Assembly (NCBI GenBank): GCA_005888735.1
Contig: VBBN01000030.1
Location: forward strand, 1 to 64,000
Length of the DNA: 64,000 nt
Source: Candidatus Bathyarchaeota archaeon
GTDB lineage: Archaea; Thermoproteota; Bathyarchaeia; 40CM-2-53-6
Direction of reading: 5' to 3'
Shown here: positions 34,645 to 42,963 of the stretch, one piece after another
Layout of the letters: each line of letters begins with the position of its first letter
Numbering within the stretch: position 1 is the first letter of the stretch
Notes under the pieces: model-generated
Told to the model about the DNA's origin: nothing
The model's database searches: none
What the model saw: only the letters and a program-made list of their open reading frames with translations
Translations under genes and position numbers: made by a program

Positions 34645-36035
34645 CGCGGGCGACCATCCAGAAAATCCCAGAGTGCTTCGGCGAAAGAACGATTCGATAT
34701 CATCTTCTCAATTCCATCCCGGTCGACAATGTGTGCTCCCGAAGTGAAATTATTGTGCAGCTGTTTCGGGACAGACAGTCCAAGGCTTGAGTCCTTGAAA
34801 GCCTTTCTCAGAAGCTCGGAGGAGGATGGATATTCTCTTCTTTTCTCAACGATCCATCTCTCACTTTGGACATAGGGGCCGCGGAGGGTAGACTTGGAGT
34901 TTCGGTGTCGTTCAAGGAACGTCTGAGATTCTTCTCTGCGAGCCACGGGAGGGCCTAGGTGCACTCTCGTTCTTGGAAGGTCAGGAGTCTCAAGTTCAAG
35001 AAAAACAACCCCAAGTTTCCTATCGTCACTCCAGGTGTGCGACCTTGCGATTCGGAAGTCGAACCGTTGCAAGAGACCGACAAGTGACTTCTCCAGGCTC
35101 AGGAGCTGGCCCCAGAGGATATCGACCACCACTTTGGGGTGTGGGAAGACTATTGCTAGAAAACCCTCCGAGTCTTTGAGTTTTCGCTGAAACTCAGACT
35201 TCGAATGGGTCCTAGGCGTTCTTGGATAGAAGTACTCGAGGCTTGGCCCTTGAAGGAGTTGTCTTGATGCAGCCACGAAACTCCAGAGTTTCTCACTTCT
35301 AACCGCCGCTGCCAGATTCCGTTCAGGGTCGATTGGGTCGATGACGACAAGGCTAGAGTCGAAACGGTCGGCCGATCCCGCTCCTTCCAATTTCTCAACC
35401 AGTATGCGGACCTTGCCGTTCCAACAGGATGCTTCTTCCAGCGTTTCTGTGAACGAGCCGTAGTTGAGGACGAGAGTTTCGGCCAGCATTCCGCTGAACC
35501 CGCCAACTCGGATCTCAGCGCCATACACGTCAATTCCCTTCATGAACCTCTTCAGAAACCTAACCTCGGCGCGAGTCTTCGGAGTAAGATGGGAATTCAT
35601 GTACTCAGTGTGGAAGGGTGTCCTGTCAGTAGCACTCTTCCACTCCCCCTTTTTCACAACAAAGTAAGGAACAACATTCACCCGGACTCTTTCCGAGCGA
35701 AACTCTAGGTAAGGATGTTCAGCATACCTTTCAACGATCTTGAATCGGCTAAGGCCCTTCTTCAGTGCCGGGATTACCTTCTCAACCCATTCAGTCCTAT
35801 TCATGGAAGGCTCGAACCCTGCGAAAATGTCCAGGTCAGCTTCTCCTCGAAGCCAAGTGTCTTTGGCTACCGACCCCTGAATGCTCACCTCTGCATCAAA
35901 ATCGTTCGAAATGAGAATGCTCTGCAATTCTTTCTTGAGGTTTGCAGCTTGGCTGTCCATACGCTTTCTATCGTCTGGACCGGGCACAGCTCTCCTTTCT
36001 ACAATTTCTAGCACGCTGTTCGTGGAAGGGGCCAA
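34620..36035 (-). CDS. cca: CCA-adding enzyme, archaeal class I tRNA nucleotidyltransferase
   Basis: Adds and repairs the 3' CCA of tRNAs. This matters here because tRNA-Ile does not encode CCA. The 471 aa protein has the nucleotidyltransferase signature GSVAKDTWLRGEADLDIF, with Gly54-Ser55 and Asp67/Asp69, and normal length for the archaeal class. The start is TTG. It is 60 nt downstream of thpR, a pairing common in archaea, and is followed by the kinase gene. Confidence 0.93.
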   Translation of the reverse strand: MAPSTNSVLEIVERRAVPGPDDRKRMDSQAANLKKELQSILISNDFDAEVSIQGSVAKDTWLRGEADLDIFAGFEPSMNRTEWVEKVIPALKKGLSRFKIVERYAEHPYLEFRSERVRVNVVPYFVVKKGEWKSATDRTPFHTEYMNSHLTPKTRAEVRFLKRFMKGIDVYGAEIRVGGFSGMLAETLVLNYGSFTETLEEASCWNGKVRILVEKLEGAGSADRFDSSLVVIDPIDPERNLAAAVRSEKLWSFVAASRQLLQGPSLEYFYPRTPRTHSKSEFQRKLKDSEGFLAIVFPHPKVVVDILWGQLLSLEKSLVGLLQRFDFRIARSHTWSDDRKLGVVFLELETPDLPRTRVHLGPPVARREESQTFLERHRNSKSTLRGPYVQSERWIVEKRREYPSSSELLRKAFKDSSLGLSVPKQLHNNFTSGAHIVDRDGIEKMISNRSFAEALWDFLDGRPRWLRLKHA

Positions 36036-36095
36036 TTTTCTCCCCTGGACTCTCTATTCGCGAATATTTGAATTCGAAATAGGGTTGTTCCCGGG

Positions 36096-36665
36096 TTAGG
36101 CGCCCTGAGCCCTTACTTCGAAGAGCGTGGAGTATTTGGGGCCTGAGCTTGACAGTACGCTCTGCTTAAGCCGGACTGCATTAACCTGTAAAGTCCCGAA
36201 AGGTCTATCCGATAATCCACGGAGCAAACTTGCTATCTCGTCCCGTTTTCTATTTGACTTGACACGTGCCACTGTAATGTGCGGACTGAATTCCCGGGTC
36301 TCACTCGGGAAGCCAAGGGCCAACAACAACTTCTCTGTCTGATCGTATATTCTTTGAACGTGACTCCATCCATTACCTAGTCCAATCCAGATTACATTAA
36401 TTCGTGAGAGGCTCGGAAAAGCACCGGCTCCTTTAACCTCCAGCGGGAACGGTGGAAACTTCACCCCGCCCAACGCGGCCTCTACTCGAGCCAATTTTGA
36501 AGAGTCAATGTTTCCGAGAAATTTCAGGGTGACGTGTATGTTCTCCCGTTCGACAGTTTTCAAATCTCCCCCAATAGTTTGTAGCGCCGACAGAACCGAG
36601 GCAAGCTCTGACAAAACTCGACTATCATCGACGTCAATTGACAGAAAGCTTCTGACTTGGTCCAT
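36096..36665 (-). CDS. thpR: RNA 2',3'-cyclic phosphodiesterase (ThpR/LigT)
   Basis: A 2H phosphoesterase that opens 2',3'-cyclic phosphates on RNA. The two HxTx motifs are HVTLKFLG and HITVARVK, correctly spaced in 189 aa. It is encoded directly before cca. The gap to cca contains the palindrome ATTCGCGAAT (36056-36065), which may be incidental. Confidence 0.93.
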   Translation of the reverse strand: MDQVRSFLSIDVDDSRVLSELASVLSALQTIGGDLKTVERENIHVTLKFLGNIDSSKLARVEAALGGVKFPPFPLEVKGAGAFPSLSRINVIWIGLGNGWSHVQRIYDQTEKLLLALGFPSETREFSPHITVARVKSNRKRDEIASLLRGLSDRPFGTLQVNAVRLKQSVLSSSGPKYSTLFEVRAQGA

Positions 36666-36740
36666 GTTCGCACACTCATTGGGTGCTGAACCTCACTCTC
36701 TAAGAGATATAACCAGTCGTACAGCGGTGCCAGCTTTCCG

Positions 36741-37370
36741 ATGTCTGCGAAACGATTGAGGACAATACTGGTGATTGCCGGCATGCCTGGAGCAGGGAAG
36801 AGCCTGGCGTCTGATGCGGCCCGCGAGCTAGGCCTCCCAGTCCTCGTTTCAGGGGACGTGATAAGAGAAGAGGCTCGGAAGAGAGGCCTGCAGCCCAACA
36901 AAGCGAATCTTGGAAGGCTCATGCTGGGGCTCCGGAGAGAAGAGGGGATGAGTGCGGTAGCACGGAGACTGATTCCTCTAATCGAGAAGACAGGCAAAGT
37001 CTTCGTGGTCTACGAGGGAGCTCGGAACGTCGAGGAGGTGGAGGAACTTCGGAAGAACTATCGAGTCCTCACCATCGCAATTCATGCGGCTCCCGAGACA
37101 AGGTTTCATAGGCTTCTCAAGCGCCTAAGAAGTGACAGGCCACGAAACAAACCTGATTTCAGGGAACGCGACCAGCGAGAGTTGAGGGTCGGTGTTGGAA
37201 AAGTTATTGCCCTTGCAGACCGGATGGTCGAGAACGAAGAGTCGAAACATGAGCTCAGAAGGCGCATGAAACGTCTGCTCAAGAAGACGATTCAGGAGAA
37301 ATGGTCAGAGTCTTCGCTGAAGCCGAGGTTAACGATACCGAAGACCCGGAAAAAGTCGCCAAAGCGCTGA
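36741..37370 (+). CDS. UPF0200 family P-loop kinase-like protein
   Basis: A 209 aa nucleotide-kinase-like protein with Walker A GMPGAGKS and the VSGDVIREEA segment of the UPF0200 family, related to archaeal adenylate and dephospho-CoA kinase folds. The C-terminal 40 residues are very basic. The reaction is not established. It overlaps the UPF0201 gene by 70 nt. The same two families are found next to each other or fused in other archaea. Confidence 0.85.
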   Translation: MSAKRLRTILVIAGMPGAGKSLASDAARELGLPVLVSGDVIREEARKRGLQPNKANLGRLMLGLRREEGMSAVARRLIPLIEKTGKVFVVYEGARNVEEVEELRKNYRVLTIAIHAAPETRFHRLLKRLRSDRPRNKPDFRERDQRELRVGVGKVIALADRMVENEESKHELRRRMKRLLKKTIQEKWSESSLKPRLTIPKTRKKSPKR

Positions 37371-37711
37371 TGAACCTATTCAATGGCGAGCAGTCGAGAA
37401 ACCAATCATCCTCGCCAAAGCCTTCTATCGCGGTTTCTGGCAAGGGCCTTCCAGCGCTTGAAACAATCAAGATGATATTGCAAAGGGATCAAATCCGTTC
37501 TGCAGCGGGTGCTGTTTTGAGAAGAGGCGTAAGCAACGGGACAATTACTGCCTACCTGAACAAGCAGGTCGCGTTTGCCGGGCACGTCTCGTTCTGCGAA
37601 CCCGAAGGCGAGTCTCCTCTAGGGCCGATTCGGCTTACAATCGAAGCCAGAGATCCGGCTAGACTCATTGAATGGCTTACAGGTGGGGTAAGAGAGCGCA
37701 AGACAAGGTAG
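37301..37711 (+). CDS. UPF0201 family (COG1325) RNA-binding-like protein
   Basis: A 136 aa protein with the UPF0201 pattern (VRVFAEAEVNDTEDPEKV near the start, GHVSFCEPEGESPLGPIRL near the end), predicted to be RNA-binding and linked by genome context to the exosome. The ATG is preceded by CAGGAGAA. The 70 nt overlap with the basic tail of the upstream UPF0200 gene means both frames are used there. Confidence 0.82.
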   Translation: MVRVFAEAEVNDTEDPEKVAKALMNLFNGEQSRNQSSSPKPSIAVSGKGLPALETIKMILQRDQIRSAAGAVLRRGVSNGTITAYLNKQVAFAGHVSFCEPEGESPLGPIRLTIEARDPARLIEWLTGGVRERKTR

Positions 37712-37726
37712 ACCTCGGCCCGTGAA

Positions 37727-37812
37727 CCAGTAGCTGCTGCGCCGGATTTTGATCCGGTTCTCAGGGCCCATCCGAAAGATGGAGCCCTGAGACAAGCTCC
37801 GAAGCTACTTGG
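37727..37812 (+). other. Strongly structured intergenic element (three-way junction)
   Basis: Between the convergent UPF0201 and RNase Z genes the sequence can fold into two hairpins enclosed by a third stem. The first is CCGGAT-TTTG-ATCCGG (37742-37757). The second is TCTCAGGGC-CCATC, loop CGAAA, GATGG, bulged A, GCCCTGAGA (37759-37792), 14 bp in all. The closing stem is CCAGTAGCT (37727-37735) with AGCTACTTGG (37803-37812), one bulge. The closing stem runs into the RNase Z stop. It could be a small RNA, a 3' processing or stability element for one of the transcripts, or a bidirectional transcription barrier. Confidence 0.5.
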
Positions 37813-38722
37813 GTCTCTCTAGGGAGATAACGTCAAAGTCTTTGGGGACGATAGTCTGTTTGAAAACCCTTCGGGCCTCCCTCAGCAGAATGCTATCGTC
37901 TCGCGTGACGGCGCTAATGTGCACTAGTGCGAGCCTACGAGCTCTGCACTGCTTGGCCAGCGAGGCGGCCTCGGTCGCTGTTGAGTGATAGTACGCCTTG
38001 GCCTTGTCCTTTCTATCCTCTGCAAATCCTCCATCATGCATCAACAAGTCAGCGTCTCTCGCAAGTCGCCTGACTGCTTCGCAAGGTCGCGTGTCGATGG
38101 CGTATACGATTTTCAAGCTCTTGCGAGAGGGACCTGTGACTTGTTGAGGCTTGACAATCTTCCCTTCGACATTGACTTCTCGGCCAGACTGGAGCTCCTT
38201 CCACAAAGGACCCTCAGGAACTCCTAGACGTTTTGCCTGATTCGGGTGGAACCTGCCTGGTCGGTCGCTTTCTTCAATCGCGTAGCCCAGGCAAGTGATA
38301 TCATGCTTAGCGCGAGCAGTTTTGACTTTGTAACCGTTCTTTTCGACGCTTGCGTTCGGCTTCAACTCTCGCACCTTCACGGGGAAGGTCGAGACGAATC
38401 CTAAGGTCCTATGGAGGGATTTGAGATACGCGGCAACTCCCACGGGCCCGAATAGTTCGAGCTCTTTGTCCCGAGCGAACGAGGACATCGTCTGTAGCAG
38501 CCCAGGCAATCCCAATAGGTGGTCTCCGTGGAGGTGGGAGATCAAGACCATTGTCGGACGGTTGAACCCGAGCCCTGCTTGCATCATCTGCCTCTGGGTT
38601 CCCTCTCCACAGTCAAACAATACCAGATCACCGTCTCGACGGAGCGCAACACATGGGAGCCCTCTGCTTCGCGTGGGTACACTTCCACCTGTGCCAAGGA
38701 AAACCACGTCAACTCCTGACAT
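37805..38722 (-). CDS. rnz: Ribonuclease Z (tRNA 3' endonuclease)
   Basis: Cuts the 3' trailer from tRNA precursors. The 305 aa metallo-beta-lactamase fold protein has the zinc motif SHLHGDH (His63, His65, Asp67, His68), the early FDCGEGTQRQ segment, and the later KAYYHSTATEA and HISAVTR blocks of archaeal RNase Z. ATG 38722 was chosen, with GTG 38728 as the alternative. It follows the tRNA G10 methyltransferase gene with essentially no gap, so tRNA processing and modification are encoded together. Confidence 0.94.
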   Translation of the reverse strand: MSGVDVVFLGTGGSVPTRSRGLPCVALRRDGDLVLFDCGEGTQRQMMQAGLGFNRPTMVLISHLHGDHLLGLPGLLQTMSSFARDKELELFGPVGVAAYLKSLHRTLGFVSTFPVKVRELKPNASVEKNGYKVKTARAKHDITCLGYAIEESDRPGRFHPNQAKRLGVPEGPLWKELQSGREVNVEGKIVKPQQVTGPSRKSLKIVYAIDTRPCEAVRRLARDADLLMHDGGFAEDRKDKAKAYYHSTATEAASLAKQCRARRLALVHISAVTRDDSILLREARRVFKQTIVPKDFDVISLERPK

Positions 38723-38724
38723 GG

Positions 38725-39768
38725 TCACACTGCTCCCAGGACCAGTATCTCTCTTGTGAGGCTCCGATGGACATAGACCAGGTGGCGGTCCAGAACTTTG
38801 AATCCGCTATCGTCAGCGGACTGCGAGGCTGCGGTACCCAGCGGAGATGCTACAACAAGTCTCCTTCCAGTGGCTAGTATTGATCGAGCCTGCGGGAGAA
38901 ACTCGTCAAGTATCTTACGCGTCGTGGACTTCAGGGTGGACGCTCCGGTCCCGTAGGGCGGGTCGGTAGCAATGGCCCCTACCTCTCTGAACGGGAGTTT
39001 TCGGGCATCGCCTTCGATGAGTCCTAGTGATGCTAAGCCGAAGTGTGCTAGATTCCTTCGTGTTCCCCTCACCATCCGAGGAAGGGCATCCATCCCTACT
39101 CCGCTGCAGCCGATGAGACAGGCTTCAAGAAGTATTCCACCTACTCCGCAGAACGGGTCCAAGAAAAGGTCCCCGGGCCTTGGCTGGGAAAGGTTCACCA
39201 TCGACCGGGCCAGCTTAGGAACCATCGTACTCGGATGAAATGAGGGCCGCTTACGGGGGCGACGGTTGGCTATGGAGGCCTTGGGGCGCTGGTACTCGAT
39301 AATGCCTAAGTGAAAACTGGACCCGGTGAAGATTCCCCGGAACTTCTTGTCAGGAGAGGTAAGGTTGACCTTCGCACTGGTTTCCCGAGCTATTCGGTCT
39401 CCCAGAATCGCCTCAAGCCCCACTCGCGAGATTTCTTTCGTAACGCCTCCGTACCTTGCAACTCGGATGTTGAAACTCTCCTCTTTTGAAAGAAATTCGG
39501 ATAGGCCTGTTTCGTTAACGGCTCTGCCTATTCCGTCGAGGGTAGGTTCGCAGGTGAAGACGTGAACTCCCGCTTCGTCTGTGTAGCCCGATCTCTTTCC
39601 CACCTCGAAGGCAACATCGCTCTGCGTGTTCACTTCAACGTACTTGAACGCGTCGGTTTTGATTGCGAACTGGGTTGCAGATGCCTCGAGGACGGCTGTG
39701 AGCTCGCCGAGAGGAAGAGTAGGGTGCTCACCAGAAATCACAAAAAACAATTCTGGCAAGCTTCTCAC
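38725..39768 (-). CDS. tRNA (guanine-10-N2)-methyltransferase, THUMP type
   Basis: Trm-G10 enzyme that makes m2G/m2,2G at position 10 of tRNA. The 347 aa protein has an N-terminal THUMP-like RNA-binding region. The methyltransferase domain follows, with FLDPFCGVGGILLEA (SAM site) and the catalytic motif TDPPYG. The start is GTG. It is the first gene of the pair with rnz. Confidence 0.92.
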   Translation of the reverse strand: MRSLPELFFVISGEHPTLPLGELTAVLEASATQFAIKTDAFKYVEVNTQSDVAFEVGKRSGYTDEAGVHVFTCEPTLDGIGRAVNETGLSEFLSKEESFNIRVARYGGVTKEISRVGLEAILGDRIARETSAKVNLTSPDKKFRGIFTGSSFHLGIIEYQRPKASIANRRPRKRPSFHPSTMVPKLARSMVNLSQPRPGDLFLDPFCGVGGILLEACLIGCSGVGMDALPRMVRGTRRNLAHFGLASLGLIEGDARKLPFREVGAIATDPPYGTGASTLKSTTRKILDEFLPQARSILATGRRLVVASPLGTAASQSADDSGFKVLDRHLVYVHRSLTREILVLGAV

Positions 39769-39825
39769 GTCGCGAAGTCTTGAGGCAGTATTTCAACCAA
39801 GGAGCATCGGTCTAGAATAGGAAGA

Positions 39826-40491
39826 GTGCTGCAATTCTTGCAGTGGCTTCGGAGAAGGGTTCTCCGTGTGATCTGTGATGACGATGGGGTCAAGGTTTCA
39901 GTCGCCGATCAGACGATGAAGAAATGGGGGTTTACCGAGTGGCTAAACAGCAGTGTCAGACTTGCAAGGAGTGGTTCACGGATTCAGAGATAGACGATCA
40001 TCTGAACGAACAGATTGGAGTCAAAGGCAGCCCTGAGTTTGTGGATCTGCCGAAACGAAGACCGGGAAGACGTGGCGAATTTCTCGGGGGAGCAACTGGA
40101 TTGCTCGGATTTGTCACTGCATTTGTTGAGATTTTTGTGTTCGGGCCCCCCGATGTAGTTACGAGCTGGGGGGCTGTCCTGGGGTCCCATTTTCAATTGA
40201 GCTGTTTCTTGTCCTCACGCTCTGCGGGGCGTTCTTGGCCTAATTGATGCATCGACGGTTGGGAGACACTGGAGAGCTCGCAGCTCTGCGCTTCTAATAG
40301 GAGGCGTGCTGCCTCTCGCCTCGTGGGCAGGTCTCTTATTCACATCCAAGATCGACTATGGTTATCCCATCTCCTCCATCTCCGTCTTCATCTCCTTTCT
40401 CTTCGTCACACTTCTTTTCGTAGGGGTGAGCCCCGCTCGTGATTCTCGTTGGTGCATTGGCTCTCTTGGACTCTCCGAGAAAACGTGCTAA
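39826..40491 (+). pseudogene. Frameshifted membrane protein gene with an N-terminal Cys/His segment
   Basis: Pieces in three frames read as one damaged gene. The first is a start region from GTG 39826 (RRRVLRVICDDDGVKVSV, MKKWGF). The second is CQTCKEWF with a hydrophobic GATGLLGFVTAFVEIFVFG (39924-40247 frame). The third is ELFLVLTLCGAFL and then LIDASTVGRHWR, LPLASWAGLLF, VFISFLFVTLLFVGV (ending 40491). The frame changes fall near homopolymer runs (GGGGG at about 39934 and GGGGGG at 40168-40173). Together this would be a protein of about 220 aa with roughly four transmembrane helices. Homopolymer assembly errors or real decay would look the same. I do not recognise the family. Confidence 0.4.
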
Positions 40492-40668
40492 CCAGGATAA
40501 CAGGGCAGGATTTTTGAAGAACACCATTTGAGTGGTGAACCGACCACTGAATTTGGGAATAGCTCGGCGATCGGGCCTTCTACTACGAGACTGGGTACAT
40601 CATGGCAAGTATCGATAAGATCTTCCTTGGAGTTTGTAAGGCTAGAAACCGACCACCAGAAGAAAGAA

Positions 40669-40676
40669 GTATATAC
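40669..40676 (+). promoter_or_regulatory. TATA box of the L21e-Rpo4 operon
   Basis: GTATATAC in AAGTATATACAG, 44-51 nt before the L21e start, predicting a leader of about 20 nt. The 40492-40668 stretch before it holds no gene that I can see. Confidence 0.5.
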
Positions 40677-40719
40677 AGAACCTTGGCTTGCCGTTGACTC
40701 TCGTCCGGAGTCGCTGGTC

Positions 40720-41019
40720 TTGAAACGATCCCATGGCATTCGCAACAAAGGTAGGGCTGTCCTCCGACGAAAACCCCGAGACAGAGGGAAAATCCCCCTT
40801 GGGAGCCTCCTTAGGAATTACAGCCAAGGCCAACGTGTGCTGATCTCGGTTAACCCTGCTGTTCACAAAGGAATGCCCCACCGAAGGTACCATGGTCGAA
40901 TGGGCACGGTGTCGGAGAAACGCGGACGTAGCTACGTGCTTGAGGTCGAGATTGGCGGAAAGTACCCAAGGACGATAATCGCGAGGCCAGAGCATATCAA
41001 ACCTATGGAGGGCCAGTGA
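40720..41019 (+). CDS. rpl21e: 50S ribosomal protein L21e
   Basis: Large-subunit protein of archaea and eukaryotes. The family start is KRSHGIRNKGRAVLRRKPRDRG, seen here directly after a TTG at 40720 (99 aa). The open frame extends back to 40528, but that part has no homology and lies upstream of the TATA box. GMPHRRYHGRMGTV is the diagnostic core. The gene overlaps rpo4 in a TGATG join. Confidence 0.95.
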   Translation: MKRSHGIRNKGRAVLRRKPRDRGKIPLGSLLRNYSQGQRVLISVNPAVHKGMPHRRYHGRMGTVSEKRGRSYVLEVEIGGKYPRTIIARPEHIKPMEGQ

Positions 41020-41348
41020 TGGCTAGAAAACTTTTGGAGGAGAGGCTGGTCACCAATGCTGAAGCGAAGGCGATTCTTGAGAGGGTGGAGGAGGAAAAGC
41101 TAGGAGAATTTCAGAGAAGGACGCTGGAGTTCACGCGTAAGTTTGCTAAGCTTCCACCGGACAAAGCGGCCAAGCTGACCGAGGATCTTTCCTCTAAGCT
41201 GCAGCTTGAGAGGAACGATGCGGTTCAGATCGTGAACTGTCTGCCGCAGAGCGTTGAGGAATTACGGGCTCTTCTGACCGTAAAAGGTAGGTTCGTTAGT
41301 ACCGAACAGCTTAACGGTATTTTGGAGATTCTCAAGCGGTATCTTTAG
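41019..41348 (+). CDS. rpo4: DNA-directed RNA polymerase subunit Rpo4 (RpoF)
   Basis: Forms the stalk of RNA polymerase with Rpo7. The 109 aa protein has the family's start (ARKLLEERLVTNAEAKAIL) and the C-terminal ERNDAVQIVNCLPQSVEELR helices. ATG 41019 overlaps the L21e stop. GTG 41016 is an alternative. The order L21e-Rpo4-DUF655-KsgA is conserved in archaea. Confidence 0.95.
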   Translation: MARKLLEERLVTNAEAKAILERVEEEKLGEFQRRTLEFTRKFAKLPPDKAAKLTEDLSSKLQLERNDAVQIVNCLPQSVEELRALLTVKGRFVSTEQLNGILEILKRYL

Positions 41349-41500
41349 TACATATTCTCGAAGAAACCGAAATTGAATTAAGCAGAGCCGATGCCGTCTA
41401 GAATGACTAGAAATGGCTCTTCAGACCCCTGAAGCCGCTTATTTCCGCTTGACCACAAGTGCATGGACTGGCTTCTAGGGGAGAAGGAGGGAGTCACTTC

Positions 41501-42085
41501 TTGGCAGTACACGAAGATGAGTACATACAGAGAAGACACGTCTACGAGGAGTACGCGTACGTTCTAGACTACCTGCCTTATGGGCGGGGAGGAGAAAAGT
41601 CCCGTCACTTGGCGGTGCCCACAGCCCAGATAATGGGCGAGCAGCACTTCACCCTGCTGGAGGCGGAGCTCAAACTCGGAGCGACGGTGTCAGTGCATGA
41701 GAGAATCTACATTGGACGGGACCGAAGAGAGAAGGTCGACCGTATCATCGGTAGAATCGGGTACGAACAACTGACTGCGAACGCGAAGTCAGAGGTTGTC
41801 CCTGTGATCGACGAGCTCGTCAAGGCGCAGGACCGCCGCTTTGTCGACTTCTTCAACAACTCCCAGCCCGTAACTCCGCGCATGCACTCTCTAGAGCTTC
41901 TGCCTGGGATCGGCAAGAAGTCGATGTGGACAATCATCAACGCTAGAGAGAAGAAACCTTTCACCAGCTACAAGGACATTGAGGAAAGAACCGGCCTCAA
42001 AGACATCCCAAGGATTGTTTCAAAGAGGATACTCGAGGAGTTGAGTACCGAGTCGAAGTATCGACTCTTTACAAGGACCGTATAG
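41501..42085 (+). CDS. DUF655 family RNA-binding-like protein
   Basis: A 194 aa protein of the DUF655 (COG1491) family, with YEEYAYVLDYLPYG at the start, an OB-like part, and a helix-hairpin-helix LELLPGIGKKSMWTI near the C-terminus. The frame is open from GTG 41459, but AAGGAGGG at 41484-41491 lies 9 nt before TTG 41501, so I chose that start. It is always near L21e, Rpo4 and KsgA in archaea, implying a role in ribosome function or RNA modification. The exact activity is unknown. Confidence 0.88.
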   Translation: MAVHEDEYIQRRHVYEEYAYVLDYLPYGRGGEKSRHLAVPTAQIMGEQHFTLLEAELKLGATVSVHERIYIGRDRREKVDRIIGRIGYEQLTANAKSEVVPVIDELVKAQDRRFVDFFNNSQPVTPRMHSLELLPGIGKKSMWTIINAREKKPFTSYKDIEERTGLKDIPRIVSKRILEELSTESKYRLFTRTV

Positions 42086-42089
42086 TGTT

Positions 42090-42869
42090 GTGCGCTCCCT
42101 CCGCCGGTTTTCTAGGAGACTGGGACAGAACTTTCTCCGTGACCCAAAAGTAGCATCTCGAATAGTCGACTCAGCACAGCTTGGCAGTGGAGACGTGGTC
42201 CTCGAGCCGGGTGCCGGGACCGGAGCTCTCACCAGTCTTATCAGAAAAAAGGCGGCACGGGTAATCGCGGTCGAGAAAGACCCCAAGTTAGCCGCCATTC
42301 TTCGAGAGATCATCGGCAACAATCCCGGTGTCACAATCATAGAAGGCGACTTTCTCAGAGTCTCGCTCCCACCTTTTAACAGGGTCCTTGGCACACCGCC
42401 ATACTACCTGTCCTCAAAGCTGGTCCTGTTTCTAGCTAAGACCCGGTTCGAGAAGGCTCACCTTGTCTTCCAAAAGGAGTTTGGTGAGAGATTGTCCTCG
42501 CCTCCGGGGACCGGGGGTTATGGCAGGCTTTCAGTGATGACCCAGAGGTCCTTCGAAGTCAAGCCCGTTTTCGAGATTCCTAGAACCGCTTTTGATCCCA
42601 GGCCTAAGGTGGATTCGATACTGATTGAACTGGAGCCCAAGCCGGGGAGCGGTGGCGAATCGGCCATCTTTGAGGAAACTGTTCGGGGACTTTTCAACCA
42701 GAGGAGGAGACTCGTCAAAAGCTCGCTGTTGCATTATCTAATGCTGAAGCTTGGGGAATCGGAGGCACGCTCTGTTCTCCAAGAGATTGCTCTGCCCGAG
42801 GGAAGAGTCTACCAGCTAACTGTCGCTCAATTCGAAGCAATTTCTGAACAGCTGGCAGATTTCCTCTGA
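42090..42869 (+). CDS. ksgA: 16S rRNA adenine dimethyltransferase KsgA/Dim1, with altered motif IV
   Basis: Dimethylates two adjacent adenines near the 3' end of 16S rRNA. The 259 aa protein has LGQNFLRDP, the SAM-binding EPGAGTGALT and VEKDPKLA. Motif IV, normally NLPY, reads TPPY here (Thr102-Pro-Pro-Tyr105). The lost Asn normally contacts the target adenine, so activity may be changed. The start is GTG, 4 nt after the DUF655 stop. Confidence 0.9.
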   Translation: MRSLRRFSRRLGQNFLRDPKVASRIVDSAQLGSGDVVLEPGAGTGALTSLIRKKAARVIAVEKDPKLAAILREIIGNNPGVTIIEGDFLRVSLPPFNRVLGTPPYYLSSKLVLFLAKTRFEKAHLVFQKEFGERLSSPPGTGGYGRLSVMTQRSFEVKPVFEIPRTAFDPRPKVDSILIELEPKPGSGGESAIFEETVRGLFNQRRRLVKSSLLHYLMLKLGESEARSVLQEIALPEGRVYQLTVAQFEAISEQLADFL

Positions 42870-42917
42870 GTCAGTCTGCGAGACTTGGATTTGATGGTGT
42901 TTCGGTCTAACGGCAAC

Positions 42918-42926
42918 AATATATTA
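42918..42926 (+). promoter_or_regulatory. TATA box upstream of L40e
   Basis: AATATATTA lies 38-46 nt before the inferred L40e start, predicting transcription from about 42950 and a leader of about 14 nt. Confidence 0.5.
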
Positions 42927-42963
42927 CTGGACGGAGACTCGGGCCAGTTCAAAGGGATTAACA

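Noticed and set aside
35156-35533. 125-codon frame inside the CCA enzyme gene
   Set aside because: Same-strand shadow of cca in another frame.
36056-36065. ATTCGCGAAT palindrome between thpR and cca as an operator
   Set aside because: Ten bases of palindrome with no TATA box beside it is weak evidence, and the two genes are likely one operon.
40528-40719. 64-residue N-terminal extension of L21e
   Set aside because: Not part of the L21e family, and it spans the TATA box at 40669. TTG 40720 matches the conserved N-terminus.
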